From Candidatus Babeliales bacterium (GTDB taxonomy: Bacteria > Babelota > Babeliae > Babelales > JABDEC01): 35,016 nucleotides of DNA. Shown here in pieces: positions 16,506 through 23,739 of the stretch. The first letter of the stretch is position 1; each line of letters opens with the position of its first letter. Location: positions 1 to 35,016 of the forward strand of contig JARLHJ010000013.1 of NCBI GenBank assembly GCA_031292305.1. The letters are read 5' to 3'. Below the pieces are notes generated by a model that saw only the letters and a list, made by a program, of their open reading frames with translations, was not told the origin of the DNA and made no database searches. The position numbers and the translations under genes were made by a program.

Positions 16506-17372
16506 TTAATTAAAAATCAAAGTATCATCTTTTAATTTTGTTGCTGTGTTTCCATTCTTTAATTGAAAAGTAATAGATCCATTTGTTTCTAACTCTGATT
16601 TAAGCTTTTGCACAAATGCCAACAAGTCTTCATATTTATTTAAATGTGTTTTACAAGTATTAGGGTCTGTAGTCCAAATTTTATAACAATTTTTTAATAT
16701 TTTATATGATACAGGAAGTAAACTTAAAGTAGCGATTGCATTTAGCCCCTCTAAATTAGATACTTTATTTCCTATATTAGTCTTATCAATATATTTATTC
16801 GTAATAATTACAAAAGTTATTAAACCAGTTGCCCAAGCACCTGATTTTTTCAAAGAACTCAAAGATTTTTGATCCCATTTAGAATCATTCTGGATTTGAT
16901 CCTTGATATAAGCAATTTTTTTATCTAAAGATGTAGATAAATGACTCAATAATTTGCTTGCTGAATATGCTTTTGTATTCCATGTAGATAACAATATTGC
17001 ATCTTCAATTGCTTCTTGTAGTCGTCTTTGGGAAAACTTATCGGCACTATTAATAAAATTATCAAATCTATTATTCACAAATCTATTATTAAATAGTGGT
17101 GAAATTAAGCCAATCACAGGGTTAGTCACACTATTAATTAATGGTAAACACCTTATATATTCAAGCGCGCGAGGTTCACCAACTAATAATATTCTAGATA
17201 ATTCTGTCGTATAACAGAATTGTTCTGATTTATTAAAATCTGTAAGTTCCACAAAACTATAAACTGGCTTGCCAAGTTTTTCTCCTATTGTCCGCTCTTT
17301 CACCTTTGCTCCAATGTTTACAAAAAAACAACAAAATAAAACAATAAACCCAATTAATCTTTTATTTAACAT
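16506..17372 (-). CDS. Exported/membrane protein, family unknown
   Basis: This 288-residue protein has an N-terminal hydrophobic signal (residues 5-22, with two Cys), a charged soluble part to about residue 170, then two hydrophobic segments (SGAWATGLITFVIIT and LNAIATLSLLPVSYKIL) and a soluble C-terminal tail of about 70 residues ending in a beta-rich stretch (SITFQLKNGNTATKL). Motifs I can name are absent. It is the upstream gene of a same-strand pair: the choline-kinase-like gene follows its stop by 45 bases and may share its transcript. A function cannot be assigned. Confidence 0.65.
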   Translation of the reverse strand: MLNKRLIGFIVLFCCFFVNIGAKVKERTIGEKLGKPVYSFVELTDFNKSEQFCYTTELSRILLVGEPRALEYIRCLPLINSVTNPVIGLISPLFNNRFVNNRFDNFINSADKFSQRRLQEAIEDAILLSTWNTKAYSASKLLSHLSTSLDKKIAYIKDQIQNDSKWDQKSLSSLKKSGAWATGLITFVIITNKYIDKTNIGNKVSNLEGLNAIATLSLLPVSYKILKNCYKIWTTDPNTCKTHLNKYEDLLAFVQKLKSELETNGSITFQLKNGNTATKLKDDTLIFN

Positions 17373-17499
17373 AATACCCCCTAAAAAAAGCCACTATAGA
17401 CTTAATATAACTAATTTTAAGATTTTTATCAAAAGGGTATGGGTTCAGGCATATTTTAACCTGGGTATCAGGTTTAGTAATTAACAACTATATATAGTT

Positions 17500-17688
17500 T
17501 TTAAAATAGAAAGAGCCTCGCTATAAAATAGCAAAGCTCAATACTAGGTTCGATAGTAAGAGAAAAAATACAACCATTTTAAATTAAATGGCGGTACTTG
17601 GAAGGCGTATTCAGTAAGTATGAAGTTAAGTTCAGCTTTAGTTTGTAAAATATCAAAAATGTTTGTAGTGCGTTTGGTATTGATTAAA
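17500..17688. repeat. Dispersed repeat R4, copy a
   Basis: About 190 bases that recur at 25097-25275 (very similar, starting TTTAAAATAGAAAGAGCC) and in part at 19640-19718. Part of it reads as decayed coding sequence in each copy: one frame gives EGAFSKHEVKFSF with LQNIKTVCKALGI in copy c and a version with stops here. The other end holds the minus-strand terminator hairpin. It fills the gap between the 16506-17372 and 17712-18569 genes; nothing else is seen there. Confidence 0.75.
17503..17539 (-). terminator. Minus-strand terminator inside repeat R4a
   Basis: Read on the minus strand, GAGCTTTGCTAT-TTT-ATAGCGAGGCTC folds into a 12-bp stem when G-U pairs are allowed, followed by TTTCTATTTT. 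On the plus strand the middle pairs become mismatches, so the minus strand is the meaningful one. It would end transcripts of the 17712-18569 gene. Confidence 0.65.
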
Positions 17689-17711
17689 AATGCTATTAAT
17701 CTGAAAAATCT

Positions 17712-18569
17712 TTATATTGATGGCACAAATTTTAATAATAAGCTTTCTAAAAATGTTAGTTCAGTAAGTTTTTTTAATGTTTGTTTTCTTTGTTGTTCTC
17801 TTGCTTCAGCTTTCATGGAAAGATAAGCATAAGCTAGAGAATTAAAATTTGGCCATTTAGAATATAACATTAATTCTAATTTGGTGATTGGATCATTAAT
17901 TATATCCGGATCCATCCTTATTCCACCACTTTCACGTAGTCTATTTCCATTTAATAAATAATCCATTCGTAATTGTGCACATGTTTCTTGGTCTGGCATT
18001 GAATATTTGTCAGTATCAATAATTACAATTTTATTTTCATCAGTTAATACATAATTAGCACAATGCATATCGTAATGATTTGCTTCAATTGCCAGGCAAT
18101 AAAGTTGTTGAACATGGAAAAAACCTATTTCTGATCCTAGGCCACATTTACCTTCTATTGCTTTTGCAATAACTAAATAATTTTCATCAGATAATTCTTC
18201 GGATTTTCCTGGTACATGATACAAATATTTATCAGGTACAGAAAGTAAATATAAATTGTGTTTTGCAATAACATCTTTAACTTTTAGAGCATTTGTAATA
18301 CGTTCTATACCATATTTAATGTAATATTTTTCTCCGTTAGGTAAAGTTACACTTGCAGTGTTCAGTCCCATTCGGGTATCCGCACGTTCATGCCATTTTG
18401 ATGATAAGGCAATAAGTTCGTGAGATTTTTTGTCTAATGCTTGTTTTATTTCATTTGGAACTATTGGTAAATTTTTGAAATTTAAAGCTGGTTCTACAGG
18501 TTTATTTGGTAAATAAATTCCGCAAATTAAAGCTACAAGAATTGAAAAAATCATTTTTTTAAAAACCAT
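17712..18569 (-). CDS. Exported kinase-fold-like protein
   Basis: This 285-residue protein starts after GGGGA (spacing about 6) and has a signal peptide (MVFKKMIFSILVALICGIYL). Downstream, GLNTASVTLPNGEKYYIKYG (68-87, with K85) resembles the N-lobe loop and lysine strand of a protein kinase-like fold; YLVIAKAIEGK could be the hinge; HYDMHCANYVL (H165, D167, N172) has the HxDxxxxN catalytic-loop pattern and VIIDTDKYS (D185, D187) the metal-binding Asp strand. Together these suggest an APH/HipA-like kinase fold with catalytic residues intact, although overall family identity is not recognised. It is exported like the nearby choline-kinase-like lipoprotein. A consensus promoter with an adjoining nine-base poly-C tract lies upstream. 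Confidence 0.7.
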   Translation of the reverse strand: MVFKKMIFSILVALICGIYLPNKPVEPALNFKNLPIVPNEIKQALDKKSHELIALSSKWHERADTRMGLNTASVTLPNGEKYYIKYGIERITNALKVKDVIAKHNLYLLSVPDKYLYHVPGKSEELSDENYLVIAKAIEGKCGLGSEIGFFHVQQLYCLAIEANHYDMHCANYVLTDENKIVIIDTDKYSMPDQETCAQLRMDYLLNGNRLRESGGIRMDPDIINDPITKLELMLYSKWPNFNSLAYAYLSMKAEAREQQRKQTLKKLTELTFLESLLLKFVPSI

Positions 18570-18605
18570 AATGTCCCCATTTAGAAATTAGTAGTGTATT
18601 ACTTT

Positions 18606-18633
18606 ATTATAATACAAATACAAATACTAGCAA
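18606..18633 (-). promoter_or_regulatory. Promoter for the 17712-18569 gene
   Basis: On the minus strand TTGCTA is followed by 16 bases and a perfect TATAAT. The -10 box ends 36 bases before the ATG at 18569. A homopolymer tract abuts the -35 side. Confidence 0.72.
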
Positions 18634-18634
18634 A

Positions 18635-18643
18635 GGGGGGGGG
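18635..18643. repeat. Nine-base G/C homopolymer next to a promoter
   Basis: G9 on the plus strand (C9 on the minus strand) ends one base upstream of the -35 box of the exported kinase-like gene. Such a run is very unusual in this AT-rich sequence. Confidence 0.9.
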
Positions 18644-18731
18644 TAATTGATGAGTTTGAACCTGAAAATCTTTAATTTTAAATAATTTTTAGGGGTTTTA
18701 AAGAAGGTAAGGTCTTCCCTTCATTAATTTC

Positions 18732-18810
18732 TTGCCTTTTATACAATACCATTGAGGCTTAACTATCGTACTAATGAAGCAAATTGCTCTTAAAAAAGAA
18801 GATTCCTATG
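18732..18810. repeat. Dispersed repeat R2, copy a
   Basis: About 80 bases shared with 27654-27733: TTGCCTTTTATA at one end, CTATCGTA in the middle, and the block CTTAAAAAAGAAGATTCCTA at the other. In both copies it includes a start codon reading M(K/E)QI(A/T)LKKEDSY. Here it leads into the decayed rep copy. Confidence 0.8.
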
Positions 18811-18993
18811 TAATTGTTAATGCACGTGACATGTATGTTTGATGCTTACAGTAAACGCAGCTGGTTACGTTTAATGAGTGATGCTAATAAAATTAATTTG
18901 CATACACAATCTTCTTTTGATTCTATAAGGGAATGTAGTATGAGGTTTGGGTCGTTGGGTATAAATAAGTTTATAAATAAAAGAGGAAGTTAG
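18774..18993 (+). pseudogene. Decayed C-terminal remnant of the rep gene
   Basis: From the ATG at 18774 the frame reads MKQIALKKEDSYVIVNARDMYV and stops at 18840. Shifting frame at 18838 gives DAYSKRSWLRLMSDANKINL, then FDSIRECSM, ending at a TAG at 18991-18993. This is the same as the C-terminus of the replication protein at 29904-31016 (GAYSDRSWYRLIADANKIRL, then FKPIRDCVL). About 300 N-terminal residues are gone and replaced by the R2 leader peptide. The DUF4234-like gene starts two bases after the remnant, just as a cargo gene starts one base after the fuller rep copy. Confidence 0.8.
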
Positions 18994-18995
18994 TT

Positions 18996-19583
18996 ATGAA
19001 TAAATTAATTAAATATCGAAATCCTTATTTATCTGGATGCTTGTCTGCGCTAACAGGTGGACTATATAATATATATTGGGTACTAAGTACCAAAAAAGAA
19101 ATAAACAATTTGGGCGGAAACATTTATAGTATATTTCTTTATTTAATTCCTTTTTTTTATTTGTGCATAAGATTTTTTTTATCAAAATATATAAATTTTA
19201 CAGAATATTATTACTCTTTAAATTGGGTTGTATTTTTTTTCCCACTTTTATTTTGGTATAGTTATATATCTAATTTTGTTAAATATTTTTTATTACAAAA
19301 TTCAAGATTTATTGAATTAAAATGGTTTGCATTAAGTTTAACAATACCCGTAACACTGTCTGTTTTAACACCAATTTTTGTTACAGCATTTATTATATTT
19401 ATTTTTAATATAAATGATTCTTTATTGGAACTTGCACAATATATAAAAGATCTTCTAAATACAGAAATTTTTACATATCAAGCTATTCTTTTCTTGATTT
19501 TTAAATGGTTGTTTTTTTCAGTTTTTTTATTAATTTTATTTATACCGCAAATAATAATTCAATATTATTTAAATAAAAAATAG
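18996..19583 (+). CDS. DUF4234-like polytopic membrane protein
   Basis: This 195-residue protein starts after AGAGGAAG (spacing about 6), which lies inside the last codons of the rep remnant. The N-terminus, RNPYLSGCLSALTGGLYNIYWVLSTKKEINNLGG (about residues 8-40), matches the DUF4234 signature (a short helix, Gly-Tyr/Trp-rich turn, then KEIN). Five or so further hydrophobic segments follow, with a Lys-Lys C-terminus. DUF4234 proteins are small membrane proteins of unknown function. Its position flush against a rep remnant marks it as cargo of that element. Confidence 0.75.
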   Translation: MNKLIKYRNPYLSGCLSALTGGLYNIYWVLSTKKEINNLGGNIYSIFLYLIPFFYLCIRFFLSKYINFTEYYYSLNWVVFFFPLLFWYSYISNFVKYFLLQNSRFIELKWFALSLTIPVTLSVLTPIFVTAFIIFIFNINDSLLELAQYIKDLLNTEIFTYQAILFLIFKWLFFSVFLLILFIPQIIIQYYLNKK

Positions 19584-19588
19584 ATATT

Positions 19589-19600
19589 GAAAAACCCTTG
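19589..19600 (+). repeat. GAAAAACCCTTG motif, copy 1
   Basis: The same 12-mer occurs at 32179-32190 and 33718-33729, each preceded by TTTAAATAA about 20 bases upstream. At the third site it lies before the recombinase gene, where TTG could be a -35 element. Here it sits just after the DUF4234-like gene. Confidence 0.65.
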
Positions 19601-19639
19601 TCTGCCGTGCACGGAAGTCCCCAATAAACGTAGCCTGGG

Positions 19640-19718
19640 TACTTTGAAGGCGCATTCAGTAAACATGATTTAGTTTGCAAAATATTAAAACTGTTTGTAA
19701 TACGTATGGCATTGAATT
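19640..19718. repeat. Partial copy (b) of dispersed repeat R4
   Basis: TACTTTGAAGGCGCATTCAG and the following TAGTTTGCAAAATATTAAAA closely match the right half of R4a and R4c, with a short internal deletion. It lies directly downstream of the first copy of the duplicated hydrolase operon. Confidence 0.75.
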
Positions 19719-19740
19719 GTAATTAAGATATTAAGTTTTT

Positions 19741-20676
19741 TTATTCATCTAAAAAATTAGTTATACTTTTTAAGTATGATTCTTGTTCTTCAATATGGGG
19801 CATATGTGTACTGTTTTCAAAAATAACTAATTTGCTATCGAGAATCTGCTTATGTAATAATTCCATATAACTAGGTGTCATTGGATCATTAATACCAGAG
19901 GTTAATAATACTGGTAAATTTAGATTGTGGAGCAATGGTATAAGATTAAGATCGTGGAGGTTGCCAGTTACAGAAAGTTCATTTTTACCCCACATTGTTT
20001 CGGATATTTCTTTATTAATAATTATATTGTCAAAAATAGAAGGGTCTTTGCTAAATATAAAATTCTTAAAAAAGATTGCGTAAGCATCCTGATATTCTTG
20101 ACTATCAGTTGTTCCAGCATTTTCATGCGCTGTCATAATATCATATATATTTTTGCTTTGAGCTAATTTTTTATAATTATCTATTAAATGTGGTGTGCTT
20201 ATGTAAGGGCTTGCAAGTATTAATTTTTCTACTTTATCTGAATGTTCTAAAGTATATTTTGTAGCTAATGCTGCTCCCCATGAATATCCAAATAAGATGA
20301 CTTTTTTTAAGCCTAATTTATCAATAAGTAATCTTAGTTCTTTAACGTAATGTTCAAACGTCCAGTCAATATGTTTATTAGTAGTTGACTTTCCACATCC
20401 CGATTGGTCATAAAAAATACAAGGTCGATCATAGGCAATTTTATTTAGATTTATAATATAACCTGATTCTAAGCCAGGACCTCCATGAACAAATATAATA
20501 GGAGTTTTATCTTTTGTTTCTTGGTTAAAAGACTTTTGATACCAAATAGTACAATATCCTAAGTCTAAAAAATGTTGTTCCGTTTGTATTGATTGCATTG
20601 GTTTTAATACTTTATATAAAGTTATAGTTAATGTAATTATTAGAGTTGATAATAAAACTTTTAATTTTAAATTCAA
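19741..20676 (-). CDS. Membrane-anchored prolyl-iminopeptidase-like alpha/beta hydrolase, copy 1
   Basis: The 311-residue protein has an N-terminal signal anchor (residues 6-21) and an S33-type hydrolase domain: FVHGGPGLE (63-70, oxyanion motif), FYDQSGCGKS (88-97), the nucleophile elbow GYSWGA with S132, GINDPMTP with D264 and STHMPH with H291. The triad is complete. Members of this family remove N-terminal proline or hydrolyse small amides and esters. It follows the thioredoxin-like lipoprotein gene by 7 bases in one transcript. A near-identical copy with the same partner is at 26018-26959, so the pair was duplicated as a unit. The substrate is unknown. Confidence 0.85.
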   Translation of the reverse strand: MNLKLKVLLSTLIITLTITLYKVLKPMQSIQTEQHFLDLGYCTIWYQKSFNQETKDKTPIIFVHGGPGLESGYIINLNKIAYDRPCIFYDQSGCGKSTTNKHIDWTFEHYVKELRLLIDKLGLKKVILFGYSWGAALATKYTLEHSDKVEKLILASPYISTPHLIDNYKKLAQSKNIYDIMTAHENAGTTDSQEYQDAYAIFFKNFIFSKDPSIFDNIIINKEISETMWGKNELSVTGNLHDLNLIPLLHNLNLPVLLTSGINDPMTPSYMELLHKQILDSKLVIFENSTHMPHIEEQESYLKSITNFLDE

Positions 20677-20683
20677 TTTTGGT

Positions 20684-21235
20684 TCATTTCGATAAATTTA
20701 TTTCATGAATAATTTTTTTCAATTCTTGATCAAATTGATTAATTGATTGAATATTTTCTACGCGATTAATTTCAGATCTATTTTGTATAAGCAAAATTGT
20801 AGGATTAGCTTCAATAGCAAATTCTTCTGCTATTTTAAACAAATTTTCAGAATTAACTTCTACATATTTAAGGTCATTGTCATTTTTAGCATAATTTTCT
20901 AATATTTTCTTCATATTGAACCATTGATCATCATGTCTAAAAAAAACCATAATTACTGGTTTAGGCCAATTTAAAACTTCTGCTTCAAGAGCTAATTGTG
21001 CGGGGCTAAAATTTTCAATTAATAAACTAACAGAACTTTTATCATTTATAGTTTTTAAATCTAGGGTTTCTTCTAAATTATTTGATTTAATTAATGATAA
21101 AATGATTTTAGTAGAATCTTCTAAGTTAATAACTGTAGATTTATTTGAATTTTGACTAATGTTTTCTGATTTTTTAAAAAATACACATCCACTTAGACTT
21201 AATAAAGTTATCAATACTAAAAAATTAAATTTCAT
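20684..21235 (-). CDS. Thioredoxin-like lipoprotein without a CxxC motif, copy 1
   Basis: The 183-residue protein carries a signal with the lipobox LSGC (C17). After about 80 residues of Ser/Asn-rich linker, a thioredoxin fold is suggested by PVIMVFFRHDDQWFNMKKIL (about 94-113), LKYVEVNSENLFKIAEEFAI and the cis-proline strand EANPTILLIQNRSEINR. At the place where thioredoxins have CxxC it reads RHDDQW, and it has no other cysteine, so it cannot act as a redox protein; a binding or chaperone-like role is more likely. The hydrolase gene follows 7 bases downstream. The second copy, at 26967-27513, is frameshifted. Confidence 0.78.
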   Translation of the reverse strand: MKFNFLVLITLLSLSGCVFFKKSENISQNSNKSTVINLEDSTKIILSLIKSNNLEETLDLKTINDKSSVSLLIENFSPAQLALEAEVLNWPKPVIMVFFRHDDQWFNMKKILENYAKNDNDLKYVEVNSENLFKIAEEFAIEANPTILLIQNRSEINRVENIQSINQFDQELKKIIHEINLSK

Positions 21236-21283
21236 AATTATTCCAACGATTATTATTTATTTAATAAAAACTAATACTGTTTA

Positions 21284-21312
21284 TAGATAACTTATATTAA
21301 ATATAATTTCAA
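21284..21312 (-). promoter_or_regulatory. Promoter of the duplicated operon, copy 1
   Basis: TTGAAA, 17 bases, TATCTA on the minus strand, about 50 bases before the lipoprotein ATG. The same spacing is kept in the second copy (TTGAAA, 17, TATTTA), which supports the call. Confidence 0.65.
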
Positions 21313-21370
21313 TACTTGGATTGCTGTATGGCCAGCTTTTTTTATTTGAAATAATTTTTGAATACTTTTT

Positions 21371-21916
21371 CTATTGCATTAGGCATTCTTGAACAATTTT
21401 AAAACATCTCCACCTTTGTGAATCTTTTTTTTTGTTTCTAATTGTTGCTATCCATTCGTTGAGAAACTCAGCTATATGAGCATGACCATAATTTTGAAAA
21501 TAATCATTTTTAGCATTTTGAAGTTCTTCTTCAGGTATCTCAGCCAAATCAAATGACACACTAAAATTTGGTTTTTTATTTTCACTCAAATAGAATTTTG
21601 CAATACCTGAAAATAGGTCCAGAAATCGTTTTCCTACAGCTTCTTGAGATTTTATGCTCGAAGAATGTCCTGCCCCAAGCACTTGTTCAAAAGTTATTTC
21701 ATTTTGATTTAGATTAACAATATATTGCTTATCCTCTGAGCACTCATCACGCGAATTATTATTCTTTAATCGTATAACAGAATTAATTATTAAAGAATCA
21801 CCCATGAAATTAGTTATTCGTTCAAATGTAAACTCTTTTTCTTGTTGATCATTATCCATTTCAGAACATATCAAACTTGGACTGTATAACAAAAATATAA
21901 TGAATAAAATAACCAT
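21371..21916 (-). CDS. Secreted protein with C-terminal CaaX box (CLMQ), family unknown
   Basis: This 181-residue protein has a hydrophobic N-terminal signal (residues 1-16) followed by an acidic, soluble body: about 50% charged and polar residues, a likely beta-rich stretch (QYIVNLNQNEITFEQVLGAGHSS) and a helical acidic segment (EIPEEELQNAKNDYF). The last 25 residues turn basic (IRNKKKDSQRWRCF) and the protein ends in Cys-Leu-Met-Gln. A Cys four residues from the end, an aliphatic third position and a final Gln form a textbook CaaX farnesylation box, and the basic run before it is the usual second membrane signal. Bacteria have no prenyltransferase for this, so it points to action inside a eukaryotic host. 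No enzymatic family is recognised. Confidence 0.68.
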   Translation of the reverse strand: MVILFIIFLLYSPSLICSEMDNDQQEKEFTFERITNFMGDSLIINSVIRLKNNNSRDECSEDKQYIVNLNQNEITFEQVLGAGHSSSIKSQEAVGKRFLDLFSGIAKFYLSENKKPNFSVSFDLAEIPEEELQNAKNDYFQNYGHAHIAEFLNEWIATIRNKKKDSQRWRCFKIVQECLMQ

Positions 21917-21985
21917 AACTTTATTTCCCTGTTTTAATATTAAGTTTTAATCATTTTAGTCTAAATTATTTTTTAAATTAATCTT

Positions 21986-22103
21986 GTTTTTATTCACAAA
22001 ACTGTCTTTAAAAAGTAAATTTAAATAAAAAGTATTAATATTGCTATTTAAGCATTGAAAATTTAAAAGGTGACAAAGATAATAACAGCATAGATTCATT
22101 ATG
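21986..22103. repeat. Dispersed repeat R3, copy a (rep leader)
   Basis: About 118 bases shared with 29788-29906: TATTCACAAAACT, CTTTAAAAAGTAAAT, AGTATTAATnTTGCT and AATAnnAGCAT followed by GATTCA. In copy b this leader runs straight into the rep start codon. Here the cyclase gene comes between the leader and the rep remnant. Confidence 0.8.
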
Positions 22104-22134
22104 TTGTAAGATTTTTGTAAAGGAATTGTTTAAT

Positions 22135-22842
22135 ATGAGTATGATTAATTTATTTCCAGAATCTTTTAATATTATTGATTTAACTCATACAATTAATGAA
22201 ACAACTAGTGTTTGGGATGGAAGTTGTGGATTTTCATCTGAGTTAATAGATGATTATAAAAATTTTGGATTTCGTGCGCAAAAATATACGATGAGATCTT
22301 GTCTTGGAACGCATTTAGATTCACCTGCACATTGCAATGAAGGTTCAACAGATTGCGCTAGTATTAAAATAGAAAATTGTATAGTTCAAACATATGTTAT
22401 TGATCTAACTTCAAAAGCTCATGAAGATTATTGTATTTCCGTCGATGATATACAGCAATTTGAAAATAGTTATGAAAAAATTAAAGAGGGTTCATTAGTA
22501 TTTTTTTCAACAGGTTGGGCAAAAAGATGGAATGATCCTATTTTGTTTAGAAATGTTAAGGACGATGGAATTCCACATTTTCCATTTGTTTCACCCGATG
22601 TTGCAAAGCTTCTTTTAGATCGTAACGTAGTAGGTATTGGTATTGATACTTTTTCTCCGGATCCAATTATTTCTGACGCTCCTGTGCATAGACTTTTGTT
22701 AGGTGCTGGAAAATATATAATTGAGAGTGTTGCTAATTTGGAAAATATGCCACCTATAAATTCATATGCAATTGCTTTACCATTGAAAATTAGTGGTGCT
22801 GTTGAATCCCCAATACGCTTAATTGGTTTAGTATCAAAATAA
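22135..22842 (+). CDS. Cyclase / kynurenine-formamidase-like protein
   Basis: This 235-residue soluble protein is read from the ATG at 22135 because AAAGGA lies about 10 bases upstream; an earlier TTG at 22126 would leave no room for a ribosome binding site. It opens with NIIDLTHTIN (12-21) and has the metal motif GTHLDSPAH (58-66; H60, D62, H66) of the putative cyclase family, followed by FFSTGWAKRW, GIGIDTFSPDP and VHRLLL. Members include arylformamidase KynB and polyketide cyclases; the reaction here is probably hydrolysis of an amide or a lactone-like bond. It has no signal peptide, unlike most neighbours. It lies between a rep leader and a rep remnant, so it looks like inserted cargo. 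Confidence 0.86.
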   Translation: MSMINLFPESFNIIDLTHTINETTSVWDGSCGFSSELIDDYKNFGFRAQKYTMRSCLGTHLDSPAHCNEGSTDCASIKIENCIVQTYVIDLTSKAHEDYCISVDDIQQFENSYEKIKEGSLVFFSTGWAKRWNDPILFRNVKDDGIPHFPFVSPDVAKLLLDRNVVGIGIDTFSPDPIISDAPVHRLLLGAGKYIIESVANLENMPPINSYAIALPLKISGAVESPIRLIGLVSK

Positions 22843-22860
22843 CGAATGATTAAATGTATC

Positions 22861-23043
22861 ATGATAGACACCGTAGTTCTTACATTAACAAAAGAAATGT
22901 ATAGCCTGTATGGTTTAAGAAAAGTGTTTGAAATTGTTACTGCACGTGAGTTACGTTTAATGTTTGGTGCTTAGAGTAAAAGAAGATGGTTGCGTTTAAT
23001 GACTGATGCTAATAAAATTAATTTACCTAATTTAAAAAGATAG
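22861..23043 (+). pseudogene. Internally deleted rep gene remnant
   Basis: One frame runs through 61 codons: MIDTVVLTLTKEMY (the N-terminus of the replication protein at 29904) is joined to YGLRKVFEIV, ARELRLMFGA, a TAG where the full copy has a Tyr codon, and SKRRWLRLMTDANKINLP. About 300 residues are missing between the two parts; ATGTAT/CTGTATG near both ends suggests deletion by short homology. The remnant starts 19 bases after the cyclase stop. The 130 bases to the next gene hold nothing I can name. Confidence 0.85.
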
Positions 23044-23175
23044 AATTTATATATTAATTTTGCCTAGGTATAAACGGTCGTTTATTGTTAAATTGATTTT
23101 TTAAAAAATGTTTATCAAGATATAAAAATATTGAATTTTTATGTATTTGTTTTTTTGTATAAATAGCGAGATTTT

Positions 23176-23694
23176 ATGAAACAATTAATTTTATTAAGTA
23201 TTTTGTTTTTAACAATTAATATGTATTCATTGGAAGTAAATTCCAATTCAAATATAGGAATAACAAAAGAAAACTTTAAAGAAGTTGAAAAATGGTACAT
23301 ACAATTAGTCCATTGTCGTAGGAGAATGTCAGAAGGCTTGCATGGAGGAGTGCCCTATTCTAGATCTCAATTCATGCTATATTATGATCATCTTAGAAAT
23401 GCTTTAGGACTTTCTTCTGTGAAGGAAAGCGATCTGTTTATTACGAATGCTGATGGTATACATTATGTATATATATTTCAAGATCAATATAATGTGATGC
23501 TAAGAACAAACCGCTCTATACCAAAAGATAGACATCCTTTTACTATAAGTGATAACCATGTTAAATTTCTTAGAAATTTTGAATGTGTATTTAATGATTT
23601 TAAAGAGTCAAAAATAGATATAGAAAAGCAATGTCAAAAGGGTAATACAATAGCACAAAAACAACGTTCATCAACAAGCTGCGTGATTCAATAA
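23176..23694 (+). CDS. Secreted protein with C-terminal CaaX box (CVIQ), family unknown
   Basis: This 172-residue protein has a clear signal peptide (MKQLILLSILFLTINMYS). The mature part is mixed alpha/beta with no motif I recognise; noteworthy are HCRRRMSEGLHGG (about 47-59), an aromatic stretch DGIHYVYIFQDQYNVML and the basic, Ser-rich tail IAQKQRSSTSCVIQ. The last four residues, Cys-Val-Ile-Gln, are an excellent CaaX box for farnesylation (aliphatic a1 and a2, X = Gln). The flexible basic run before it is what a prenylated effector would need. The protein has only two other cysteines. With the 21371-21916 protein it forms a pair of exported proteins carrying a eukaryotic membrane-targeting signal. 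The ribosome binding site is weak. Confidence 0.7.
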   Translation: MKQLILLSILFLTINMYSLEVNSNSNIGITKENFKEVEKWYIQLVHCRRRMSEGLHGGVPYSRSQFMLYYDHLRNALGLSSVKESDLFITNADGIHYVYIFQDQYNVMLRTNRSIPKDRHPFTISDNHVKFLRNFECVFNDFKESKIDIEKQCQKGNTIAQKQRSSTSCVIQ

Positions 23695-23739
23695 TATATT
23701 TTTCTTGGTTTCGTGTTTTTTGTGTACTCTTTTTTTGTG

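Larger units (their letters stand above)
19745..21320 (-). repeat. Segmental duplication D1, copy 1 (about 1.57 kb)
   Basis: The hydrolase gene, the lipoprotein gene and the shared promoter match 26022-27597 base for base over most of their length. The similarity starts just inside the hydrolase stop and ends soon after the -35 box. Confidence 0.85.

Noticed and set aside
12613-17372. Paralogy between the 12613 and 16506 membrane proteins
   Set aside because: Both have signal, soluble part and two membrane segments, but I could not align motifs convincingly.
21371-21373. CaaX box as a chance effect for the PP2C protein as well
   Set aside because: The phosphatase ends in EIAC, with Cys as the last residue rather than fourth from the end, so it does not qualify.
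22470-22871. Minus-strand frame opposite the cyclase gene
   Set aside because: Antisense to the conserved cyclase motifs and lacking any family pattern; the plus strand explains the region.
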